Assembly (NCBI GenBank): GCA_963811585.1
Contig: CAWERR010000002.1
Span: 1-64,000 of the forward strand
Source of the DNA: JACDHG01 sp963811585
GTDB taxonomy: Bacteria > Actinomycetota > Actinomycetes > Propionibacteriales > Nocardioidaceae
DNA: 64,000 nucleotides
Direction of reading: 5' to 3'
Shown: one piece after another, positions 7,422 to 16,446 of the stretch
How the letters are laid out: every line of letters starts with the position of its first letter
Numbering within the stretch: position 1 is the first letter of the stretch
Notes under the pieces: model-generated
Seen by the model: only the letters and a program-made list of their open reading frames with translations
What the model was told of the DNA's origin: nothing
The model's database searches: none
Position numbers and translations under genes: made by a program

Positions 7422-8369
7422 ATGACCCCGCGCCCCCTTCATCCCCGGGCCGTCCAGCCCGGCGACACGGTCGCGGTTGTGCCGACCTCCTCGGCGGTGA
7501 CGATCGACGAGCTCGACCGCCTGGTGGCCTACTTCGAGGGCCGCGGGCACCCGGTCCGGGTCATGTCCGACGTTACCGATGCAACGACCTACGTTGCTGG
7601 GCCTGCCTCCCTGCGCGCGAGCGCGCTGATGGCCGCGTTCGCCGACCCGGTGGTGTCGCTGATCGTGCCTGCGTCTGGCGGCAAAGGCGCCAGCCACCTG
7701 ATCGACGTGCTCGACTACGACACGATCGCGGTGAGCCCGAAGGTGTTCACCGGCATGTCCGACCCGTCGATACTGGGCAACGCGATCTACGCCCGCACCG
7801 GGATGCTCACCTTGCACGGCCCTTCCGGTTATGACTTCTTCCAGCCCGACGTCAACGCCGCCACCGAAGCCGCGTTCTGGCGGATCGTGACCGGCCCCGT
7901 CTCCGGCACAGAGGTCCGAGGCGAGCCTTGGCGGGTCGTCCGCGGCGCCGGCGTCACAGTCACTGGCTCAGTCGTCGGCGGCCACCTGGGCACGATCCGT
8001 GCGCTCGTCGGTACGCCGTGGATGCCTGACCTTGACGGCGCCATCTTGATCCTCGAGGAGGTCTTCGCTCCCTGGGTCACCATCGACGCCGGCCTTACCC
8101 ACCTCCGCCTCGCAGGCGTGTTCGACCGGATCGCCGCCCTCGTCGTCGGAGTGCCAGAGGACTGCCCTCGCGACGATGCCCCCGACACCAAGTGGGACGA
8201 GATGATCCTGCGCTGCACCGGCAGCAGTGTCCCGGTCGTCACCAACGTGGAGTTCGGACACACAGCCCGCAAGATCCCGCTGCCGATCGGGGGCCGGATC
8301 ACGCTCGACCTCGCCGCAGAGGCCCCTTCGCTGCGTTACGTCGATGACCTCGTCGACGCCAGCACCTGA
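7422..8369 (+). CDS. S66-family LD-carboxypeptidase / MccF-like serine peptidase
   Basis: Protein of about 315 residues with the S66 fold. The nucleophile serine is in FTGMSDPSILGN, the glutamate in ILILEEVF, and the histidine in VEFGHTARKIPLPIGG, forming the Ser-Glu-His triad of this family. S66 enzymes trim the terminal D-alanine of muropeptides during murein recycling, or cleave peptidyl-nucleotides such as microcin C (MccF). No signal peptide is seen, so a cytoplasmic recycling or self-immunity role is likely. ATG 7422 is preferred to an in-frame GTG at 7398 because GGGAAG lies eight bases upstream. It converges with the epimerase gene, leaving only two bases between stops. Confidence 0.85.
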   Translation: MTPRPLHPRAVQPGDTVAVVPTSSAVTIDELDRLVAYFEGRGHPVRVMSDVTDATTYVAGPASLRASALMAAFADPVVSLIVPASGGKGASHLIDVLDYDTIAVSPKVFTGMSDPSILGNAIYARTGMLTLHGPSGYDFFQPDVNAATEAAFWRIVTGPVSGTEVRGEPWRVVRGAGVTVTGSVVGGHLGTIRALVGTPWMPDLDGAILILEEVFAPWVTIDAGLTHLRLAGVFDRIAALVVGVPEDCPRDDAPDTKWDEMILRCTGSSVPVVTNVEFGHTARKIPLPIGGRITLDLAAEAPSLRYVDDLVDAST

Positions 8370-8371
8370 CG

Positions 8372-9595
8372 TCAGTCGAGCTGGCCGTCCCGGAGCGCGG
8401 TCGCCAGGCTCGGCGCCATCGGCAGGCGAGGGAACAACGTCGCCTGCATCGCGTGGTAGGTGTCGGGCTTGCCCTTCCAGACGACGCCGCTGGGCCGGTT
8501 GCTCGAGTCGAGCTCGTGCCGCCACGAGCCAAGCTGCTGGTCGATGAAGACGTCGGCAATATGGTCCCACCACGTCTCGTACCAGTCGGCGTAGGACCCC
8601 TCCCCCGTCGCCTTGTAGAGCGCCGCCGCTGTCGCCGTCGCCTCGGCCGCAACCCAGTGCATCCGCTCCCGGACGACCGGCTGGCCTTCCCAGTCGACGG
8701 TGTAGACGAACCCGTCCGCACCGTCGACCGACCACCCCTCGCGCACCGCAGCGCTGAAGAGCTCGCGCGCGTCGTCGAGCAGCCATCCCGGCGCGCTGTA
8801 CTCACCGATCGCAGCACGCAGATGCAGGGCCAGCCGCGCCCACTCGAGCCAGTGGCCGATGGTGGCGCCATACGGTCGGAACGGATGTGCCGGGCTGTCG
8901 ATGTTGTAGTCGGGGACCGACACCCAGTCGGTATCGAAGTGTTCCGGGATCCGCCACTCGTTGCCGCGGGCAAGGTCGTGCACAACGCGCGTGACGATGC
9001 GGAGGGCGCGGTCGAGCAGTGTCCGGTCATGCGTCGTGTCGGCGGCTGCAAGCAGAGCCTCGACCGTGTGCATGTTCGCGTTCACGCCGCGGTAGTCGTC
9101 AAGCGTCGTCCAGCTCTCGTCCCACTCCTCGACCACCATGTCGTCTCGTCGTCCCAGAACCGGGTCAGCAACACGTCTAACGCCTCGTCGAGCAGTTCCG
9201 ATGCGCCTTTGGCGTCGGCTCTCGCGGCACTGGTCGCGGCCAGCAAGACGAAGGCATGCTCGTATGCCGTCTTGGCTCGTGATGTCGGCCCCTCCGAGTC
9301 GACGCCGGCGTACCAACCGCCGTTGTCCGGGTCGCGGAAGCGGCCGGACAGGGCGCGCACACCGTGGTCGACCATGCCCCGGCAGCCCGGTCGGCCGATC
9401 AGTTGTCCGAGCGCGAAGACGTGCGTCATACGGCAGGTGATCCAGAGCTCGACGGGCTGGTCGAGCTGGGGCAGCCGGCGTCGTCGAGCCAGGCGAACCT
9501 CCGGCCGGATGCCGGGAGGCCTTGCTGAACTCCAGCAGCCGGTCGCCCTCCGCCTCTAGCCAGCGGTGATGTGCGGGCGCGTCGAGCCACGCCAT
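8372..9595 (-). CDS. AGE-family sugar epimerase (cellobiose/N-acylglucosamine 2-epimerase type), frame breaks
   Basis: About 405 residues with the (alpha/alpha)6-barrel AGE fold. Recognisable segments are GVNANMHTVEAL, IPEHFDTDWVSVPDYNID, FRPYGATIGHWLEWARLALHL and ERMHWVAAEATATAAALY, which carry the catalytic histidines. The N-terminal third changes frame near 9470 and again near 9130; the missing piece (MTHVFALGQLIGRPG to about RFWDDET) is open in another frame. ATG 9595 overlaps the GH130 stop (TGATG), so both are translationally coupled. In known mannan pathways this family converts beta-mannobiose to mannosyl-glucose, which GH130 then phosphorolyses. That pathway role is inferred from context. 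Confidence 0.82.
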   Translation of the reverse strand: MAWLDAPAHHRWLEAEGDRLLEFSKASRHPAGGSPGSTTPAAPARPARRALDHLPYDARLRARTTDRPTGLPGHGRPRCARPVRPLPRPGQRRLVRRRRLGGADITSQDGIRACLRLAGRDQCRESRRQRRIGTARRGVRRVADPVLGRRDDMVVEEWDESWTTLDDYRGVNANMHTVEALLAAADTTHDRTLLDRALRIVTRVVHDLARGNEWRIPEHFDTDWVSVPDYNIDSPAHPFRPYGATIGHWLEWARLALHLRAAIGEYSAPGWLLDDARELFSAAVREGWSVDGADGFVYTVDWEGQPVVRERMHWVAAEATATAAALYKATGEGSYADWYETWWDHIADVFIDQQLGSWRHELDSSNRPSGVVWKGKPDTYHAMQATLFPRLPMAPSLATALRDGQLD

Positions 9596-10575
9596 CACCA
9601 AGCCGCCTCAGCCTGCGACCAGTAGGTGTCACCCACTTTGTAAACGGCCACCCCGAGGGTCGAGTCGCTCTGTCCGTAGTAGGCGAACCACGAGTCCCGG
9701 AAGTAAACCAACCCTTCGACGAACGTCACGTTGGACACAAGCCCGTGCTTGTCCTCGTGGGTCTGCGGCTCCAGCCAAGGCCCGTTCATCTGCGCGAGCA
9801 CCTTCGTCGGGTCATTCGGCGAGAACAACAGCTGACCACTCGTATAGCGCACTGTCCCGTCGTCGTACTTCACAGCCGCGTTGTGGATCAGCAGGATCAT
9901 GCCGTTGTTGGTGATGATCGGCTGCGGGCCCACCTCGACCAGGAATGAGCCAAACGTGCCCGGCGGCGTCGGGGTCATGATCGGTTCGTCGTTCGAGCCA
10001 GGGGTCCAGTGGATCAGGTCGTCGGACCACGCGTACCAGATCGCCCCCTCGCCGAAGTACATGAGATAGCGGCCGTTGATGGGCACCGACAGGATCCCTC
10101 CGGCCTTGCTCCAAGGCGCGTCGGTGCCGTGGCCGGCCGGGAGGAACGTGTTGAAGTCGGGGAACATCGGCCCGTACTTGGTCCAGTTGAACAGGTCGGT
10201 CGACGTCGCGAGACACAACTGCGCGGACTTGCGGTCCCAGGCGCTGTAGGTGAGGTAGTAGGTGCCGTCGATCTCGGTCACCCGCGGGTCCTCGCAGCCG
10301 AACTGCTCGTAGTCCTCGGTCGGCGAGATGACCGGGTCGGGATGCCGCTCGAAGCGGATCCCGTCGTCACTCGTGGCCAGACCGACATGCGACACGATGT
10401 CATCGGCGTGCGCCCGGTAGAGCAGCACCACCTGGTCGTCCTTCACGACGGCGGCAGGGTTGTAGACGCTCCCGGACTCCCACGTGTCACCCTGCGGCCG
10501 CAGGATCGGGTTCCCTTCGTACGGCGTGAAGGGGCCAAGGGGGAACTCGGCATGGGGGACGGCGTGACCTGTCAT
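9595..10575 (-). CDS. Glycoside hydrolase family 130 phosphorylase
   Basis: Intact 326-residue five-bladed beta-propeller enzyme of GH130. Typical segments are PYEGNPILRP at the N-terminus, YNPAAVVKDDQVVLLYRAH, FGCEDPRVTEIDGTYYLTYSA (catalytic aspartate in CEDPR) and later the LLIHNAAVKYD and YYGQSDSTLGVA blades. GH130 enzymes phosphorolyse or hydrolyse beta-mannosides inside the cell. The start is supported by AAGGAGGAG about four bases upstream. Coupled to an AGE epimerase and preceded by an oligosaccharide importer, the likely substrate is a beta-1,4-mannosyl disaccharide; the GH130 subfamily cannot be fixed by eye. Confidence 0.88.
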   Translation of the reverse strand: MTGHAVPHAEFPLGPFTPYEGNPILRPQGDTWESGSVYNPAAVVKDDQVVLLYRAHADDIVSHVGLATSDDGIRFERHPDPVISPTEDYEQFGCEDPRVTEIDGTYYLTYSAWDRKSAQLCLATSTDLFNWTKYGPMFPDFNTFLPAGHGTDAPWSKAGGILSVPINGRYLMYFGEGAIWYAWSDDLIHWTPGSNDEPIMTPTPPGTFGSFLVEVGPQPIITNNGMILLIHNAAVKYDDGTVRYTSGQLLFSPNDPTKVLAQMNGPWLEPQTHEDKHGLVSNVTFVEGLVYFRDSWFAYYGQSDSTLGVAVYKVGDTYWSQAEAAW

Positions 10576-10587
10576 GTCTCCTCCTTC

Positions 10588-10647
10588 TCAATCAGTGCGG
10601 CCTCGATCAGTGCAGCCTCGATCAGTGCGGCCTCAATCAGTGCAGCC
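10588..10647. repeat. Four tandem 15-bp repeats
   Basis: Four contiguous 15-base units of the form TCRATCAGTGCRGCC, at 10588-10602, 10603-10617, 10618-10632 and 10633-10647. They lie in the 130-base gap between the large secreted protein and GH130, immediately upstream of the GH130 ribosome-binding site. The R positions vary independently between units. They might be a spacer, a regulator-binding array or a slippage tract. Confidence 0.85.
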
Positions 10648-10705
10648 TTGTCTACAGCCGTGACGACTGCAGCCTCTCGGGTGCTGGAGCGGGACGGCGA
10701 GCCCG

Positions 10706-12815
10706 CTAGCGACGGATGAACGTGAACCCGCCGGCCGGGACCCTAACCAGAACTGTACGAGCGTTGCTGGATGCGACGTCCACGAGGCGACCCCGTCCGT
10801 CGTACGACTCGATGCGCGCCGGGCCACTGCCGGCCACGAGCACCTGAGCCTGTCGGGGCCGCTGAGAAGCGCTCGCGAGCAAGGCCATCCCATGATCGTT
10901 ACCCTTGAGGACTAGTCGCGACACAAAGGGCTGCAGCATGACCGCGTCGAGTCGCGCCCGGTCGAAGGAACCGCCGCCTGCCCGCGAGGCCACGAGCTCC
11001 GTGACCGACGTCGGTGCCGCGCCAGGGAGGGTCACCGGAAGCAGCGCACCCGGTGCCGGTGATGAGCCCTGAACGCCGATCGCCCCGGAGTGAACTCTCC
11101 CGATGAACTCACCGTCCGCGCGGAACCTCGTCACCGCCGCGCTGCCTGATTGCAGCTCGAAGACGGGGAGGACGAGCGAGCGCTGCCCGGACGACACCGG
11201 CAACGTGACCGAACCACCCGGGCCGATGGACGCATAGCCGGTGCCGCCGAAGAGCGACTCCCCCGTCCACCGGTCACTAAGCTCTACGGCCTCAGCGTCA
11301 CCGCTCATCGCGCCCTGCTCGGCTTCGAGGGTGGTGGTGCCGACGCGCGACTGGATGGTCGCCGTCCTTGCGAGCGTGGCAATTCGTGGGTGCCCGTCCA
11401 AGGCGATCATCGTCAGCAGGCCATGGATGGTCGACTCGGCGCCGGAGTTCCGATTGATGGAGCCGTCGGGCTACGATGGCCGTCGAACGTCGTCCGGTGG
11501 CCGGGTTGTACATCGGCTCACCTGCCGGGTTGGCGCCGAAGAACCAGGCCGCTACGAATCGCAGCCAGCGTCGCGCCCGGACACTGCCGGCGGCCTCAGC
11601 GGTCGCGATCAGCGACTGGACGCGAGAGTCGACCCCGTAGGCGATCTGCGTGCAGGTCGACCGCGGGTCGGGCATCCTTCCGTTGTCGGGCCCGCCGGAG
11701 GTCAGCAGCCAGGGATCGAAGCTGAACGAGTCGCGGGCGGCAGCTCGCGCCAGGAGCGGGGTCGCCAAGCGTGACGGATGCCGCGCGCCAACGCAGCCGG
11801 CATCTGGGAGCCCCACGCGTGCCACACGACCGCGACAGCGCCCAGGGCAGAATGGACCCGAACGGCCAGGACTGCGCGTCCCGGCGGACAGGTCGGCGAC
11901 GCCTTCGCTAATCGGGCGAGCGCCCGGCGCGTCGCACGTCAGGCGGACCGCCAGCATCGACATACGCCGAAGCCCGAGAATGGCCTCGGCGGTGGCGTCG
12001 GCGCCGTCGACGATGAGCCAGGCAGGGCAGTGCGCTCGCCGTCGACTGTTGAGGTGGTCGCCGTAGCGGTCGAGCACCTGACGGTTGACCGCGCCGACCG
12101 CCAGGTTTAGCCGGTTGCGCAGGAAACTTGCGAATGCGGGGTCGCTGGTCACGGAAGGCGGCGTATCCCTCGCCCAGCGCCCAGATCGTCCGCGCCAGCC
12201 AGTAGGACTCGGTCGCTGTCCGACGGGTCGGGAAGCTCGGGCGGATCGGCGCTGTGGTTGAGAGTCCCGTCGGGCTGCATCCAGAGCACCACGTTGCCGC
12301 GGTTCGGCCCGGTCCTGGTCTGCAGGTAGGTCAGCCCGCGGAGCAGCTCGTACGCCTTGTACAATGCTCGTCCGGTCGAGCGCGTCTGCCTGCCAGTGCC
12401 GCAGGTAGACGACGGCGGCCCGGCTGATGTCGTCGGCGTTGAAAGCCCCCTGCCCCCAGGTGCTCGTGTCCGGGTCGTACACACCCGCCGCCGACGTGCT
12501 CGAAGCCGCCGGCACCATGCGGGCGTCGGCATAGGTCCACGGCACCCCGATCTCGGGCTCCTGTGCCAGCCGGTACGTCGTGTGACCTGCCTGGGTCGGC
12601 GGGTCGACCGGGACGCTGAGCCAGTCGAGATGGGCGAGGTTGGTCAGCGGACCTGCCGCGGCAGGCGCCTGACGACGTACGTCGCGGCCGGCATCGGCCG
12701 AGACCACCACCGACGGGGTTGCCACCAGAAGCGCGAGGGCGGCAACGGCCGTGCCGGCCCGCCACCTCAGTCCGGCTCGGCGTCCTTGTCGCTCAGTGAT
12801 GGATGCGCTTCTCAT
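10706..12815 (-). CDS. Large secreted protein, probable helical-barrel glycosidase-like, multiple frame breaks
   Basis: About 700 residues if frames are joined. The N-terminus has a signal peptide: arginine-rich start, then AVAALALLVATPSVVVSADA. Later parts suggest an (alpha/alpha)-barrel: DDISRAAVVYLRHWQ, AVGAVNRQVLDRYGDHL, then FFGANPAGEPMYNPATGR and NRNSGAESTIHGLLTM, a signature I associate with uncharacterised actinobacterial secreted proteins. The C-terminal 230 residues (10706-11410) look like a beta-rich, carbohydrate-binding-like region. Reading frame changes at several places, including near 11430-11490, 11770-11900, 12060 and 12200-12360. It lies between the permeases and GH130, so extracellular handling of the imported glycan is plausible. 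The family was not identified. Confidence 0.55.
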
Positions 12816-12860
12816 GAGCTTCTCGTTCCTTTGGTGTTGCCGGAGTGGTGTGGTCGGGCG

Positions 12861-13760
12861 CTAGCCCTTGATCCCGGAGCCGAGATCTGTGTTGGTGAAG
12901 TGCCTCTGGAAGATGGCGAACAGGGCGACCGCAGGCGCCGCGAGCACCACAGCCCCGGCGAGGATCGCGCCGAACGGGTTGGAGGGCGCGGCCCGCGACG
13001 TTGCTGATGTAGTTGGCCAGGGTTGACCGCAAGCGGCTGTAGGTCGGTCTCTTTGGTGACCAGGAATGGCCAGAGGAACTCGTTCCAGGGTCCGATGAAG
13101 GTGAGCAGGATGGTCGTGAGGACGGCCGGCTTCACCAGCGGCAGCGCTATCGACCAGAGGATGCGCAGCTCACTGGCACCGTCGAGCCGGGCCGAAGGCA
13201 AAATGCCCAGGAAGCTGGAGGAAGAACTGCCGGAAGATGAAGACCGCAGTGGAGCTGATCGCGAACGGCAGGATCATGCCGAAGTAGGAGTCCGCGAGCC
13301 CGTAGGTGGCGGACGGTCAGCACGTACATCGGGATGATGAGCAGCTGGAACGGGACGATCTGCACGAGCAGCATCACCGCGAAGAGCGAGCCCTGGCCCC
13401 GGAACTTGAGGGCGGGCCAACGCATAGCCGGCCAGGAGGCCCGAATACGACGGTGCCGAGGAGGACTCCGGCGGTGAAAATGCCTGAGTTGGCGAGCGAC
13501 TGGACGAGGTTGACCCGCTCGTTGATCTGCGAGTAGTTGTCCAGGGTGACCCCCGCGGTGGGGGATGAGGCCACCGAGAGACGTGTCGGGCTCGGCCTGC
13601 AGGGAGCCGATGAACATGTAGTAGAAGGGGAACAGGAAGATCAAGGCGCCCAGGAAGAGGACGAACACGCTCAGCCAACGGCCAACCCGCGTGCGCGCGG
13701 CGGCTTGGCTGGGCATCGGCGCGGCCTATTCCCTTCGGAGGCGTATCCGTGAAGTGTCAT
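12861..13760 (-). CDS. Sugar ABC transporter permease, MalG type, frame breaks
   Basis: Inner-membrane subunit of the second sugar importer. Recognisable pieces are spread over frames: RWLSVFVLFLGALIFLFPFY near the N-terminus, TLDNYSQINERVNLVQSLAN, FAVMLLVQIVPFQLLIIPMY, the EAA-loop region ARLDGASELRILWSIALPLV, and ILLTFIGPWNEFLWPFLV. The C-terminus ends GSGIKG with the stop at 12861-12863. Start ATG 13760 follows the upstream permease stop by two bases and has GGAGG upstream. At least four frame changes fall between about 12990 and 13720, all restoring conserved sequence when joined. Confidence 0.75.
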
Positions 13761-13762
13761 AC

Positions 13763-14709
13763 TCAGTCCTCCAGGTAGCCGGCGGTAGATGAGAGAGATG
13801 GCGAGCACGCCGATCACCAGGATCACGCCGATGGCCGCGGCGACATCCGGGGTGCCCTGCTCGATGCCCCGCTGGTACATCAACGAACACGGGGGATGTC
13901 GATGCGCCGTCCGGTCCCCCGCCACTTGTCAGCAGGTAGGGCTCGGTGAACAGGTTGGCTCCGGTGATGGTGGCCAGGATCAGCGCAAGCGTGGTGGCAG
14001 GTCGGACGCTCGGGACAGTGACGTTCATGAACGAGCCGAACGATCCAGGCTCCGTCCATCGAGGCCGACTCGTACAGCTCTTTGGGCACGTTCTGCAAGG
14101 CAGCGAGGTAGAGCAGGATGAACAGGCCCATCTGTTTCCAGGTGACGAACAAGGCGATCGATCGGCATCGCCAATTTGCTGTTGATGAACCACGAGGGGT
14201 CGGGCGCCAGCGGGCCCAGGAGGTCGTTCACCAAGCCGTCGCTGGCGAAAAGGAACAGCCAGACGGCCACCAGCGCCACGCTCGCCGTGACGTAGGGGAT
14301 GTAGTAGGCAATCCTCAGGAACGCACGCGCCCGCACTCACTGCGTTGGAGTGCCGTGGCGAGCACCAGCGCCCGTGACGACGGTCAGCGGCACGTTGATC
14401 ACCAAGAAGATCCCCACGTTGTAGAACGAGCGTCGGACATCTGGATCCGACAACACCGCCTCGTAGTTGTCGAAGCCGACGAACGGACGGTCGACCGCTA
14501 CTCCCGGAGCCGCGAAGAAGTAGTCGTGGAAGCTCATCCAGACGGCGAAGCCCCAACGGGTAGGCGAACACCGCGACGAGGAACACGGCATACGGCGTCG
14601 CGAAGATGATGCCGAGCGGATGGTCGCCCAGGAGCTTCGTCCGCCATGAACGAGAGGAGGCCCGCCGAGCTGGCGGTGCGTCGACGGGCTCCTCGACGTC
14701 AGGTTTCAT
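13763..14709 (-). CDS. Sugar ABC transporter permease, MalF type, frame breaks
   Basis: Other membrane subunit of the importer. Open pieces are HPLGIIFATPYAVFLVAVFAYP at the first helix (in two overlapping frames), GVAVDRPFVGFDNYEAVLSD, RIAYYIPYVTASVALVAVWL, and FVTWKQMGLFILLYLAALQN followed by ELYESASMDGAW, the EAA loop. The end is in AIGVILVIGVLAISLIYRR followed by a YLED terminus with TGA at 13763-13765. It starts 15 bases after the substrate-binding protein gene. Several single-base frame changes are required. Confidence 0.75.
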
Positions 14710-14724
14710 ACCGGGGGCGCGCTG

Positions 14725-16011
14725 TCATTCCTGGCCGGCGAGTTCTGTCGTCTCTTCAGCCGCTGTCGACAACGCCTCGTCAACCGGAGTCTTGCCGAAG
14801 ATCACCGACGACGAGTACGCGTCGCGGAAGGCCTGCCAGATCGCGACCGAGTTCGGCACGTTGGGCACCTCGACGGTGCGCGAGGCCTGGTCGGCGAACA
14901 GCGTGTACTCCGGGTGTTCGGTGAAGTAGTCGGGGTACGTCGACTCGAGGTCTTGGCGAAGCGGCATCTGACCGGTCAGCTCGAGGAGTGCTCCATCCTG
15001 CTCCTCACTCGTCGCGAACTTCAGCACCTCCCACGCCGTGCCTTGGTTCTCACACGCCGAGTAGAGGCCGATGTTCTTCGCGTCGGAGAACGTGTAGGTC
15101 TCCTCGGGTGGGGTACCGCTCGAGGTCGGGACCGGCACGACGCCCCAGTTCATGTCCGCGCCGTACACGGGGATCGCCCAGGGACCGACGACGGACATGG
15201 CCGACTTCTCCTCGGCGAAGGCGTCATCGGTGGAGGCTTCCTTCTGTGACAGACCCTCGGAGTACATCGTGGCCCAGAAGTCCATCACTGCCGCGCCCTC
15301 CTCGGAGTCGAACGTCGCCTCCCCGTCCTCGATCAGCTGGGTGCCACCTGTCTCGGCGGCATACAGCGGGTAGAAGTCGAACCAGGACTGGAAGAATTCG
15401 GCCGCGGGCGAAGGCCAGATGGCTGCCTGTGCCGTGCCGCTTTCGACGATCTTGCGGCTCGTGTCGAGGAACTCCTCGTACGTCGACAGCGGCGGGTTCT
15501 CCGGGTCGATGCCGGCCTTCTTCATCAGGTCCTTGTTGTAGAAGATCATCACCGGGTTGGACTTCCAAGGCATCTGGTAGTACGCCCCGTCCGGTGACTT
15601 GTACTGCTCCGCGGCTTCGCCGGTGCGATCCTCGATGTACGCGGCGGCCCCGTCGAACGAGTCGAGTGAGACGAGGCCGCCTTGCTTCTGGAACTGCGGC
15701 ACGGCGGCCGGGGCGGTGTTGAACACCAGGCATGGCGTGTTGCCCGCCGTGATGGCGGCACCGATGACTTCTTCAGACGTCGTACCGGCGGGGATCTCTT
15801 GCGCCGTCACCTCCTGGTCGGGGTTGTCGGCGTTCCACTCCTTGACCATCGCCTTTCCCCAGGCGAGCTCTTCGGTGTTGTTGGAGAGCCAGATCTTGAT
15901 GGGGCCGGTGCCACTGGTGTCACCCGATCCACCACCGTCGTCTCCGCCGCAGGCGGCGGTCACACTCAGAGCCAGTGCGGACAGCGCCGCTGCCATGACC
16001 TTCGTTCTCAT
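14725..16011 (-). CDS. Extracellular sugar-binding lipoprotein of an ABC importer
   Basis: Intact 428-residue solute-binding protein. The N-terminus is a lipoprotein signal with lipobox SVTAAC at about residue 20, so it is anchored to the outer face of the membrane. The mature part follows the family 1 (MalE-like) pattern, including KIWLSNNTEELAW, YQMPWKSNPVMIFYNKDLM, and IWPSPAAEFFQSWFDFYPLY, with a C-terminal WQAFRDAYSSSVIFGK segment. It is the first gene of the minus-strand operon leading to two permeases, the secreted protein, GH130 and epimerase, and so defines the imported oligosaccharide, probably manno-oligosaccharide by context. Confidence 0.93.
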   Translation of the reverse strand: MRTKVMAAALSALALSVTAACGGDDGGGSGDTSGTGPIKIWLSNNTEELAWGKAMVKEWNADNPDQEVTAQEIPAGTTSEEVIGAAITAGNTPCLVFNTAPAAVPQFQKQGGLVSLDSFDGAAAYIEDRTGEAAEQYKSPDGAYYQMPWKSNPVMIFYNKDLMKKAGIDPENPPLSTYEEFLDTSRKIVESGTAQAAIWPSPAAEFFQSWFDFYPLYAAETGGTQLIEDGEATFDSEEGAAVMDFWATMYSEGLSQKEASTDDAFAEEKSAMSVVGPWAIPVYGADMNWGVVPVPTSSGTPPEETYTFSDAKNIGLYSACENQGTAWEVLKFATSEEQDGALLELTGQMPLRQDLESTYPDYFTEHPEYTLFADQASRTVEVPNVPNSVAIWQAFRDAYSSSVIFGKTPVDEALSTAAEETTELAGQE

Positions 16012-16342
16012 TGCTTCTCCATTCGTCGCGCGCCGTGGCTGGAGGTCTTCGGTCTCGGTGCGGTCGAGTTCTCGTCGGTGAGTGATGCGGGTCCGTTGAG
16101 CTGCGGACGACCAGACAGGTCAGGCGGAAAGGAGATCCACGTCGCCGGTTGCTGGTGCGTCAGCACCAACAGACGGCGCAACTGCGGTTCGGCTCCAGTT
16201 CAGCGACCAGGCAGTCCGGGGTCAGTGGGGCTGGAGGGAAAGGCGATCTCGATGTCGTCATACCCTGTAATGCCCACCTAATCCGGTTTTCAAACTCTCT
16301 GTCAAGGCTCCGGCACATTGCGCGACCAGGCATTTTGCGCGA
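16012..16342. other. Intergenic, promoter region of the oligosaccharide operon
   Basis: About 330 bases with no convincing gene. It must hold the promoter of the minus-strand operon that starts with the binding-protein gene at 16011. The region 16270-16320 is more AT-rich than its surroundings. I could not assign -35/-10 boxes or a LacI-type operator with confidence. Confidence 0.5.
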
Positions 16343-16376
16343 AAAGGCAGCCACGACGCGCGCCGTGACTGCCTTT
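16343..16376 (-). terminator. Hairpin terminator behind the MsiK-like ATPase gene
   Basis: AAAGGCAG at 16343-16350 pairs with CTGCCTTT at 16369-16376, with a further four pairs (CACG/CGTG) after one mismatch and an eight-base loop. On the minus strand the second arm ends in TTTT, as expected for an intrinsic terminator. It lies 70 bases beyond the stop of the ATPase gene and separates it from the binding-protein operon. Confidence 0.7.
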
Positions 16377-16446
16377 CAACATGAAGATGCCTGTCTGGGG
16401 GAATTGTGGCTGCCATCAATTGTTATGAAGCGCCACGGAATCCCGG

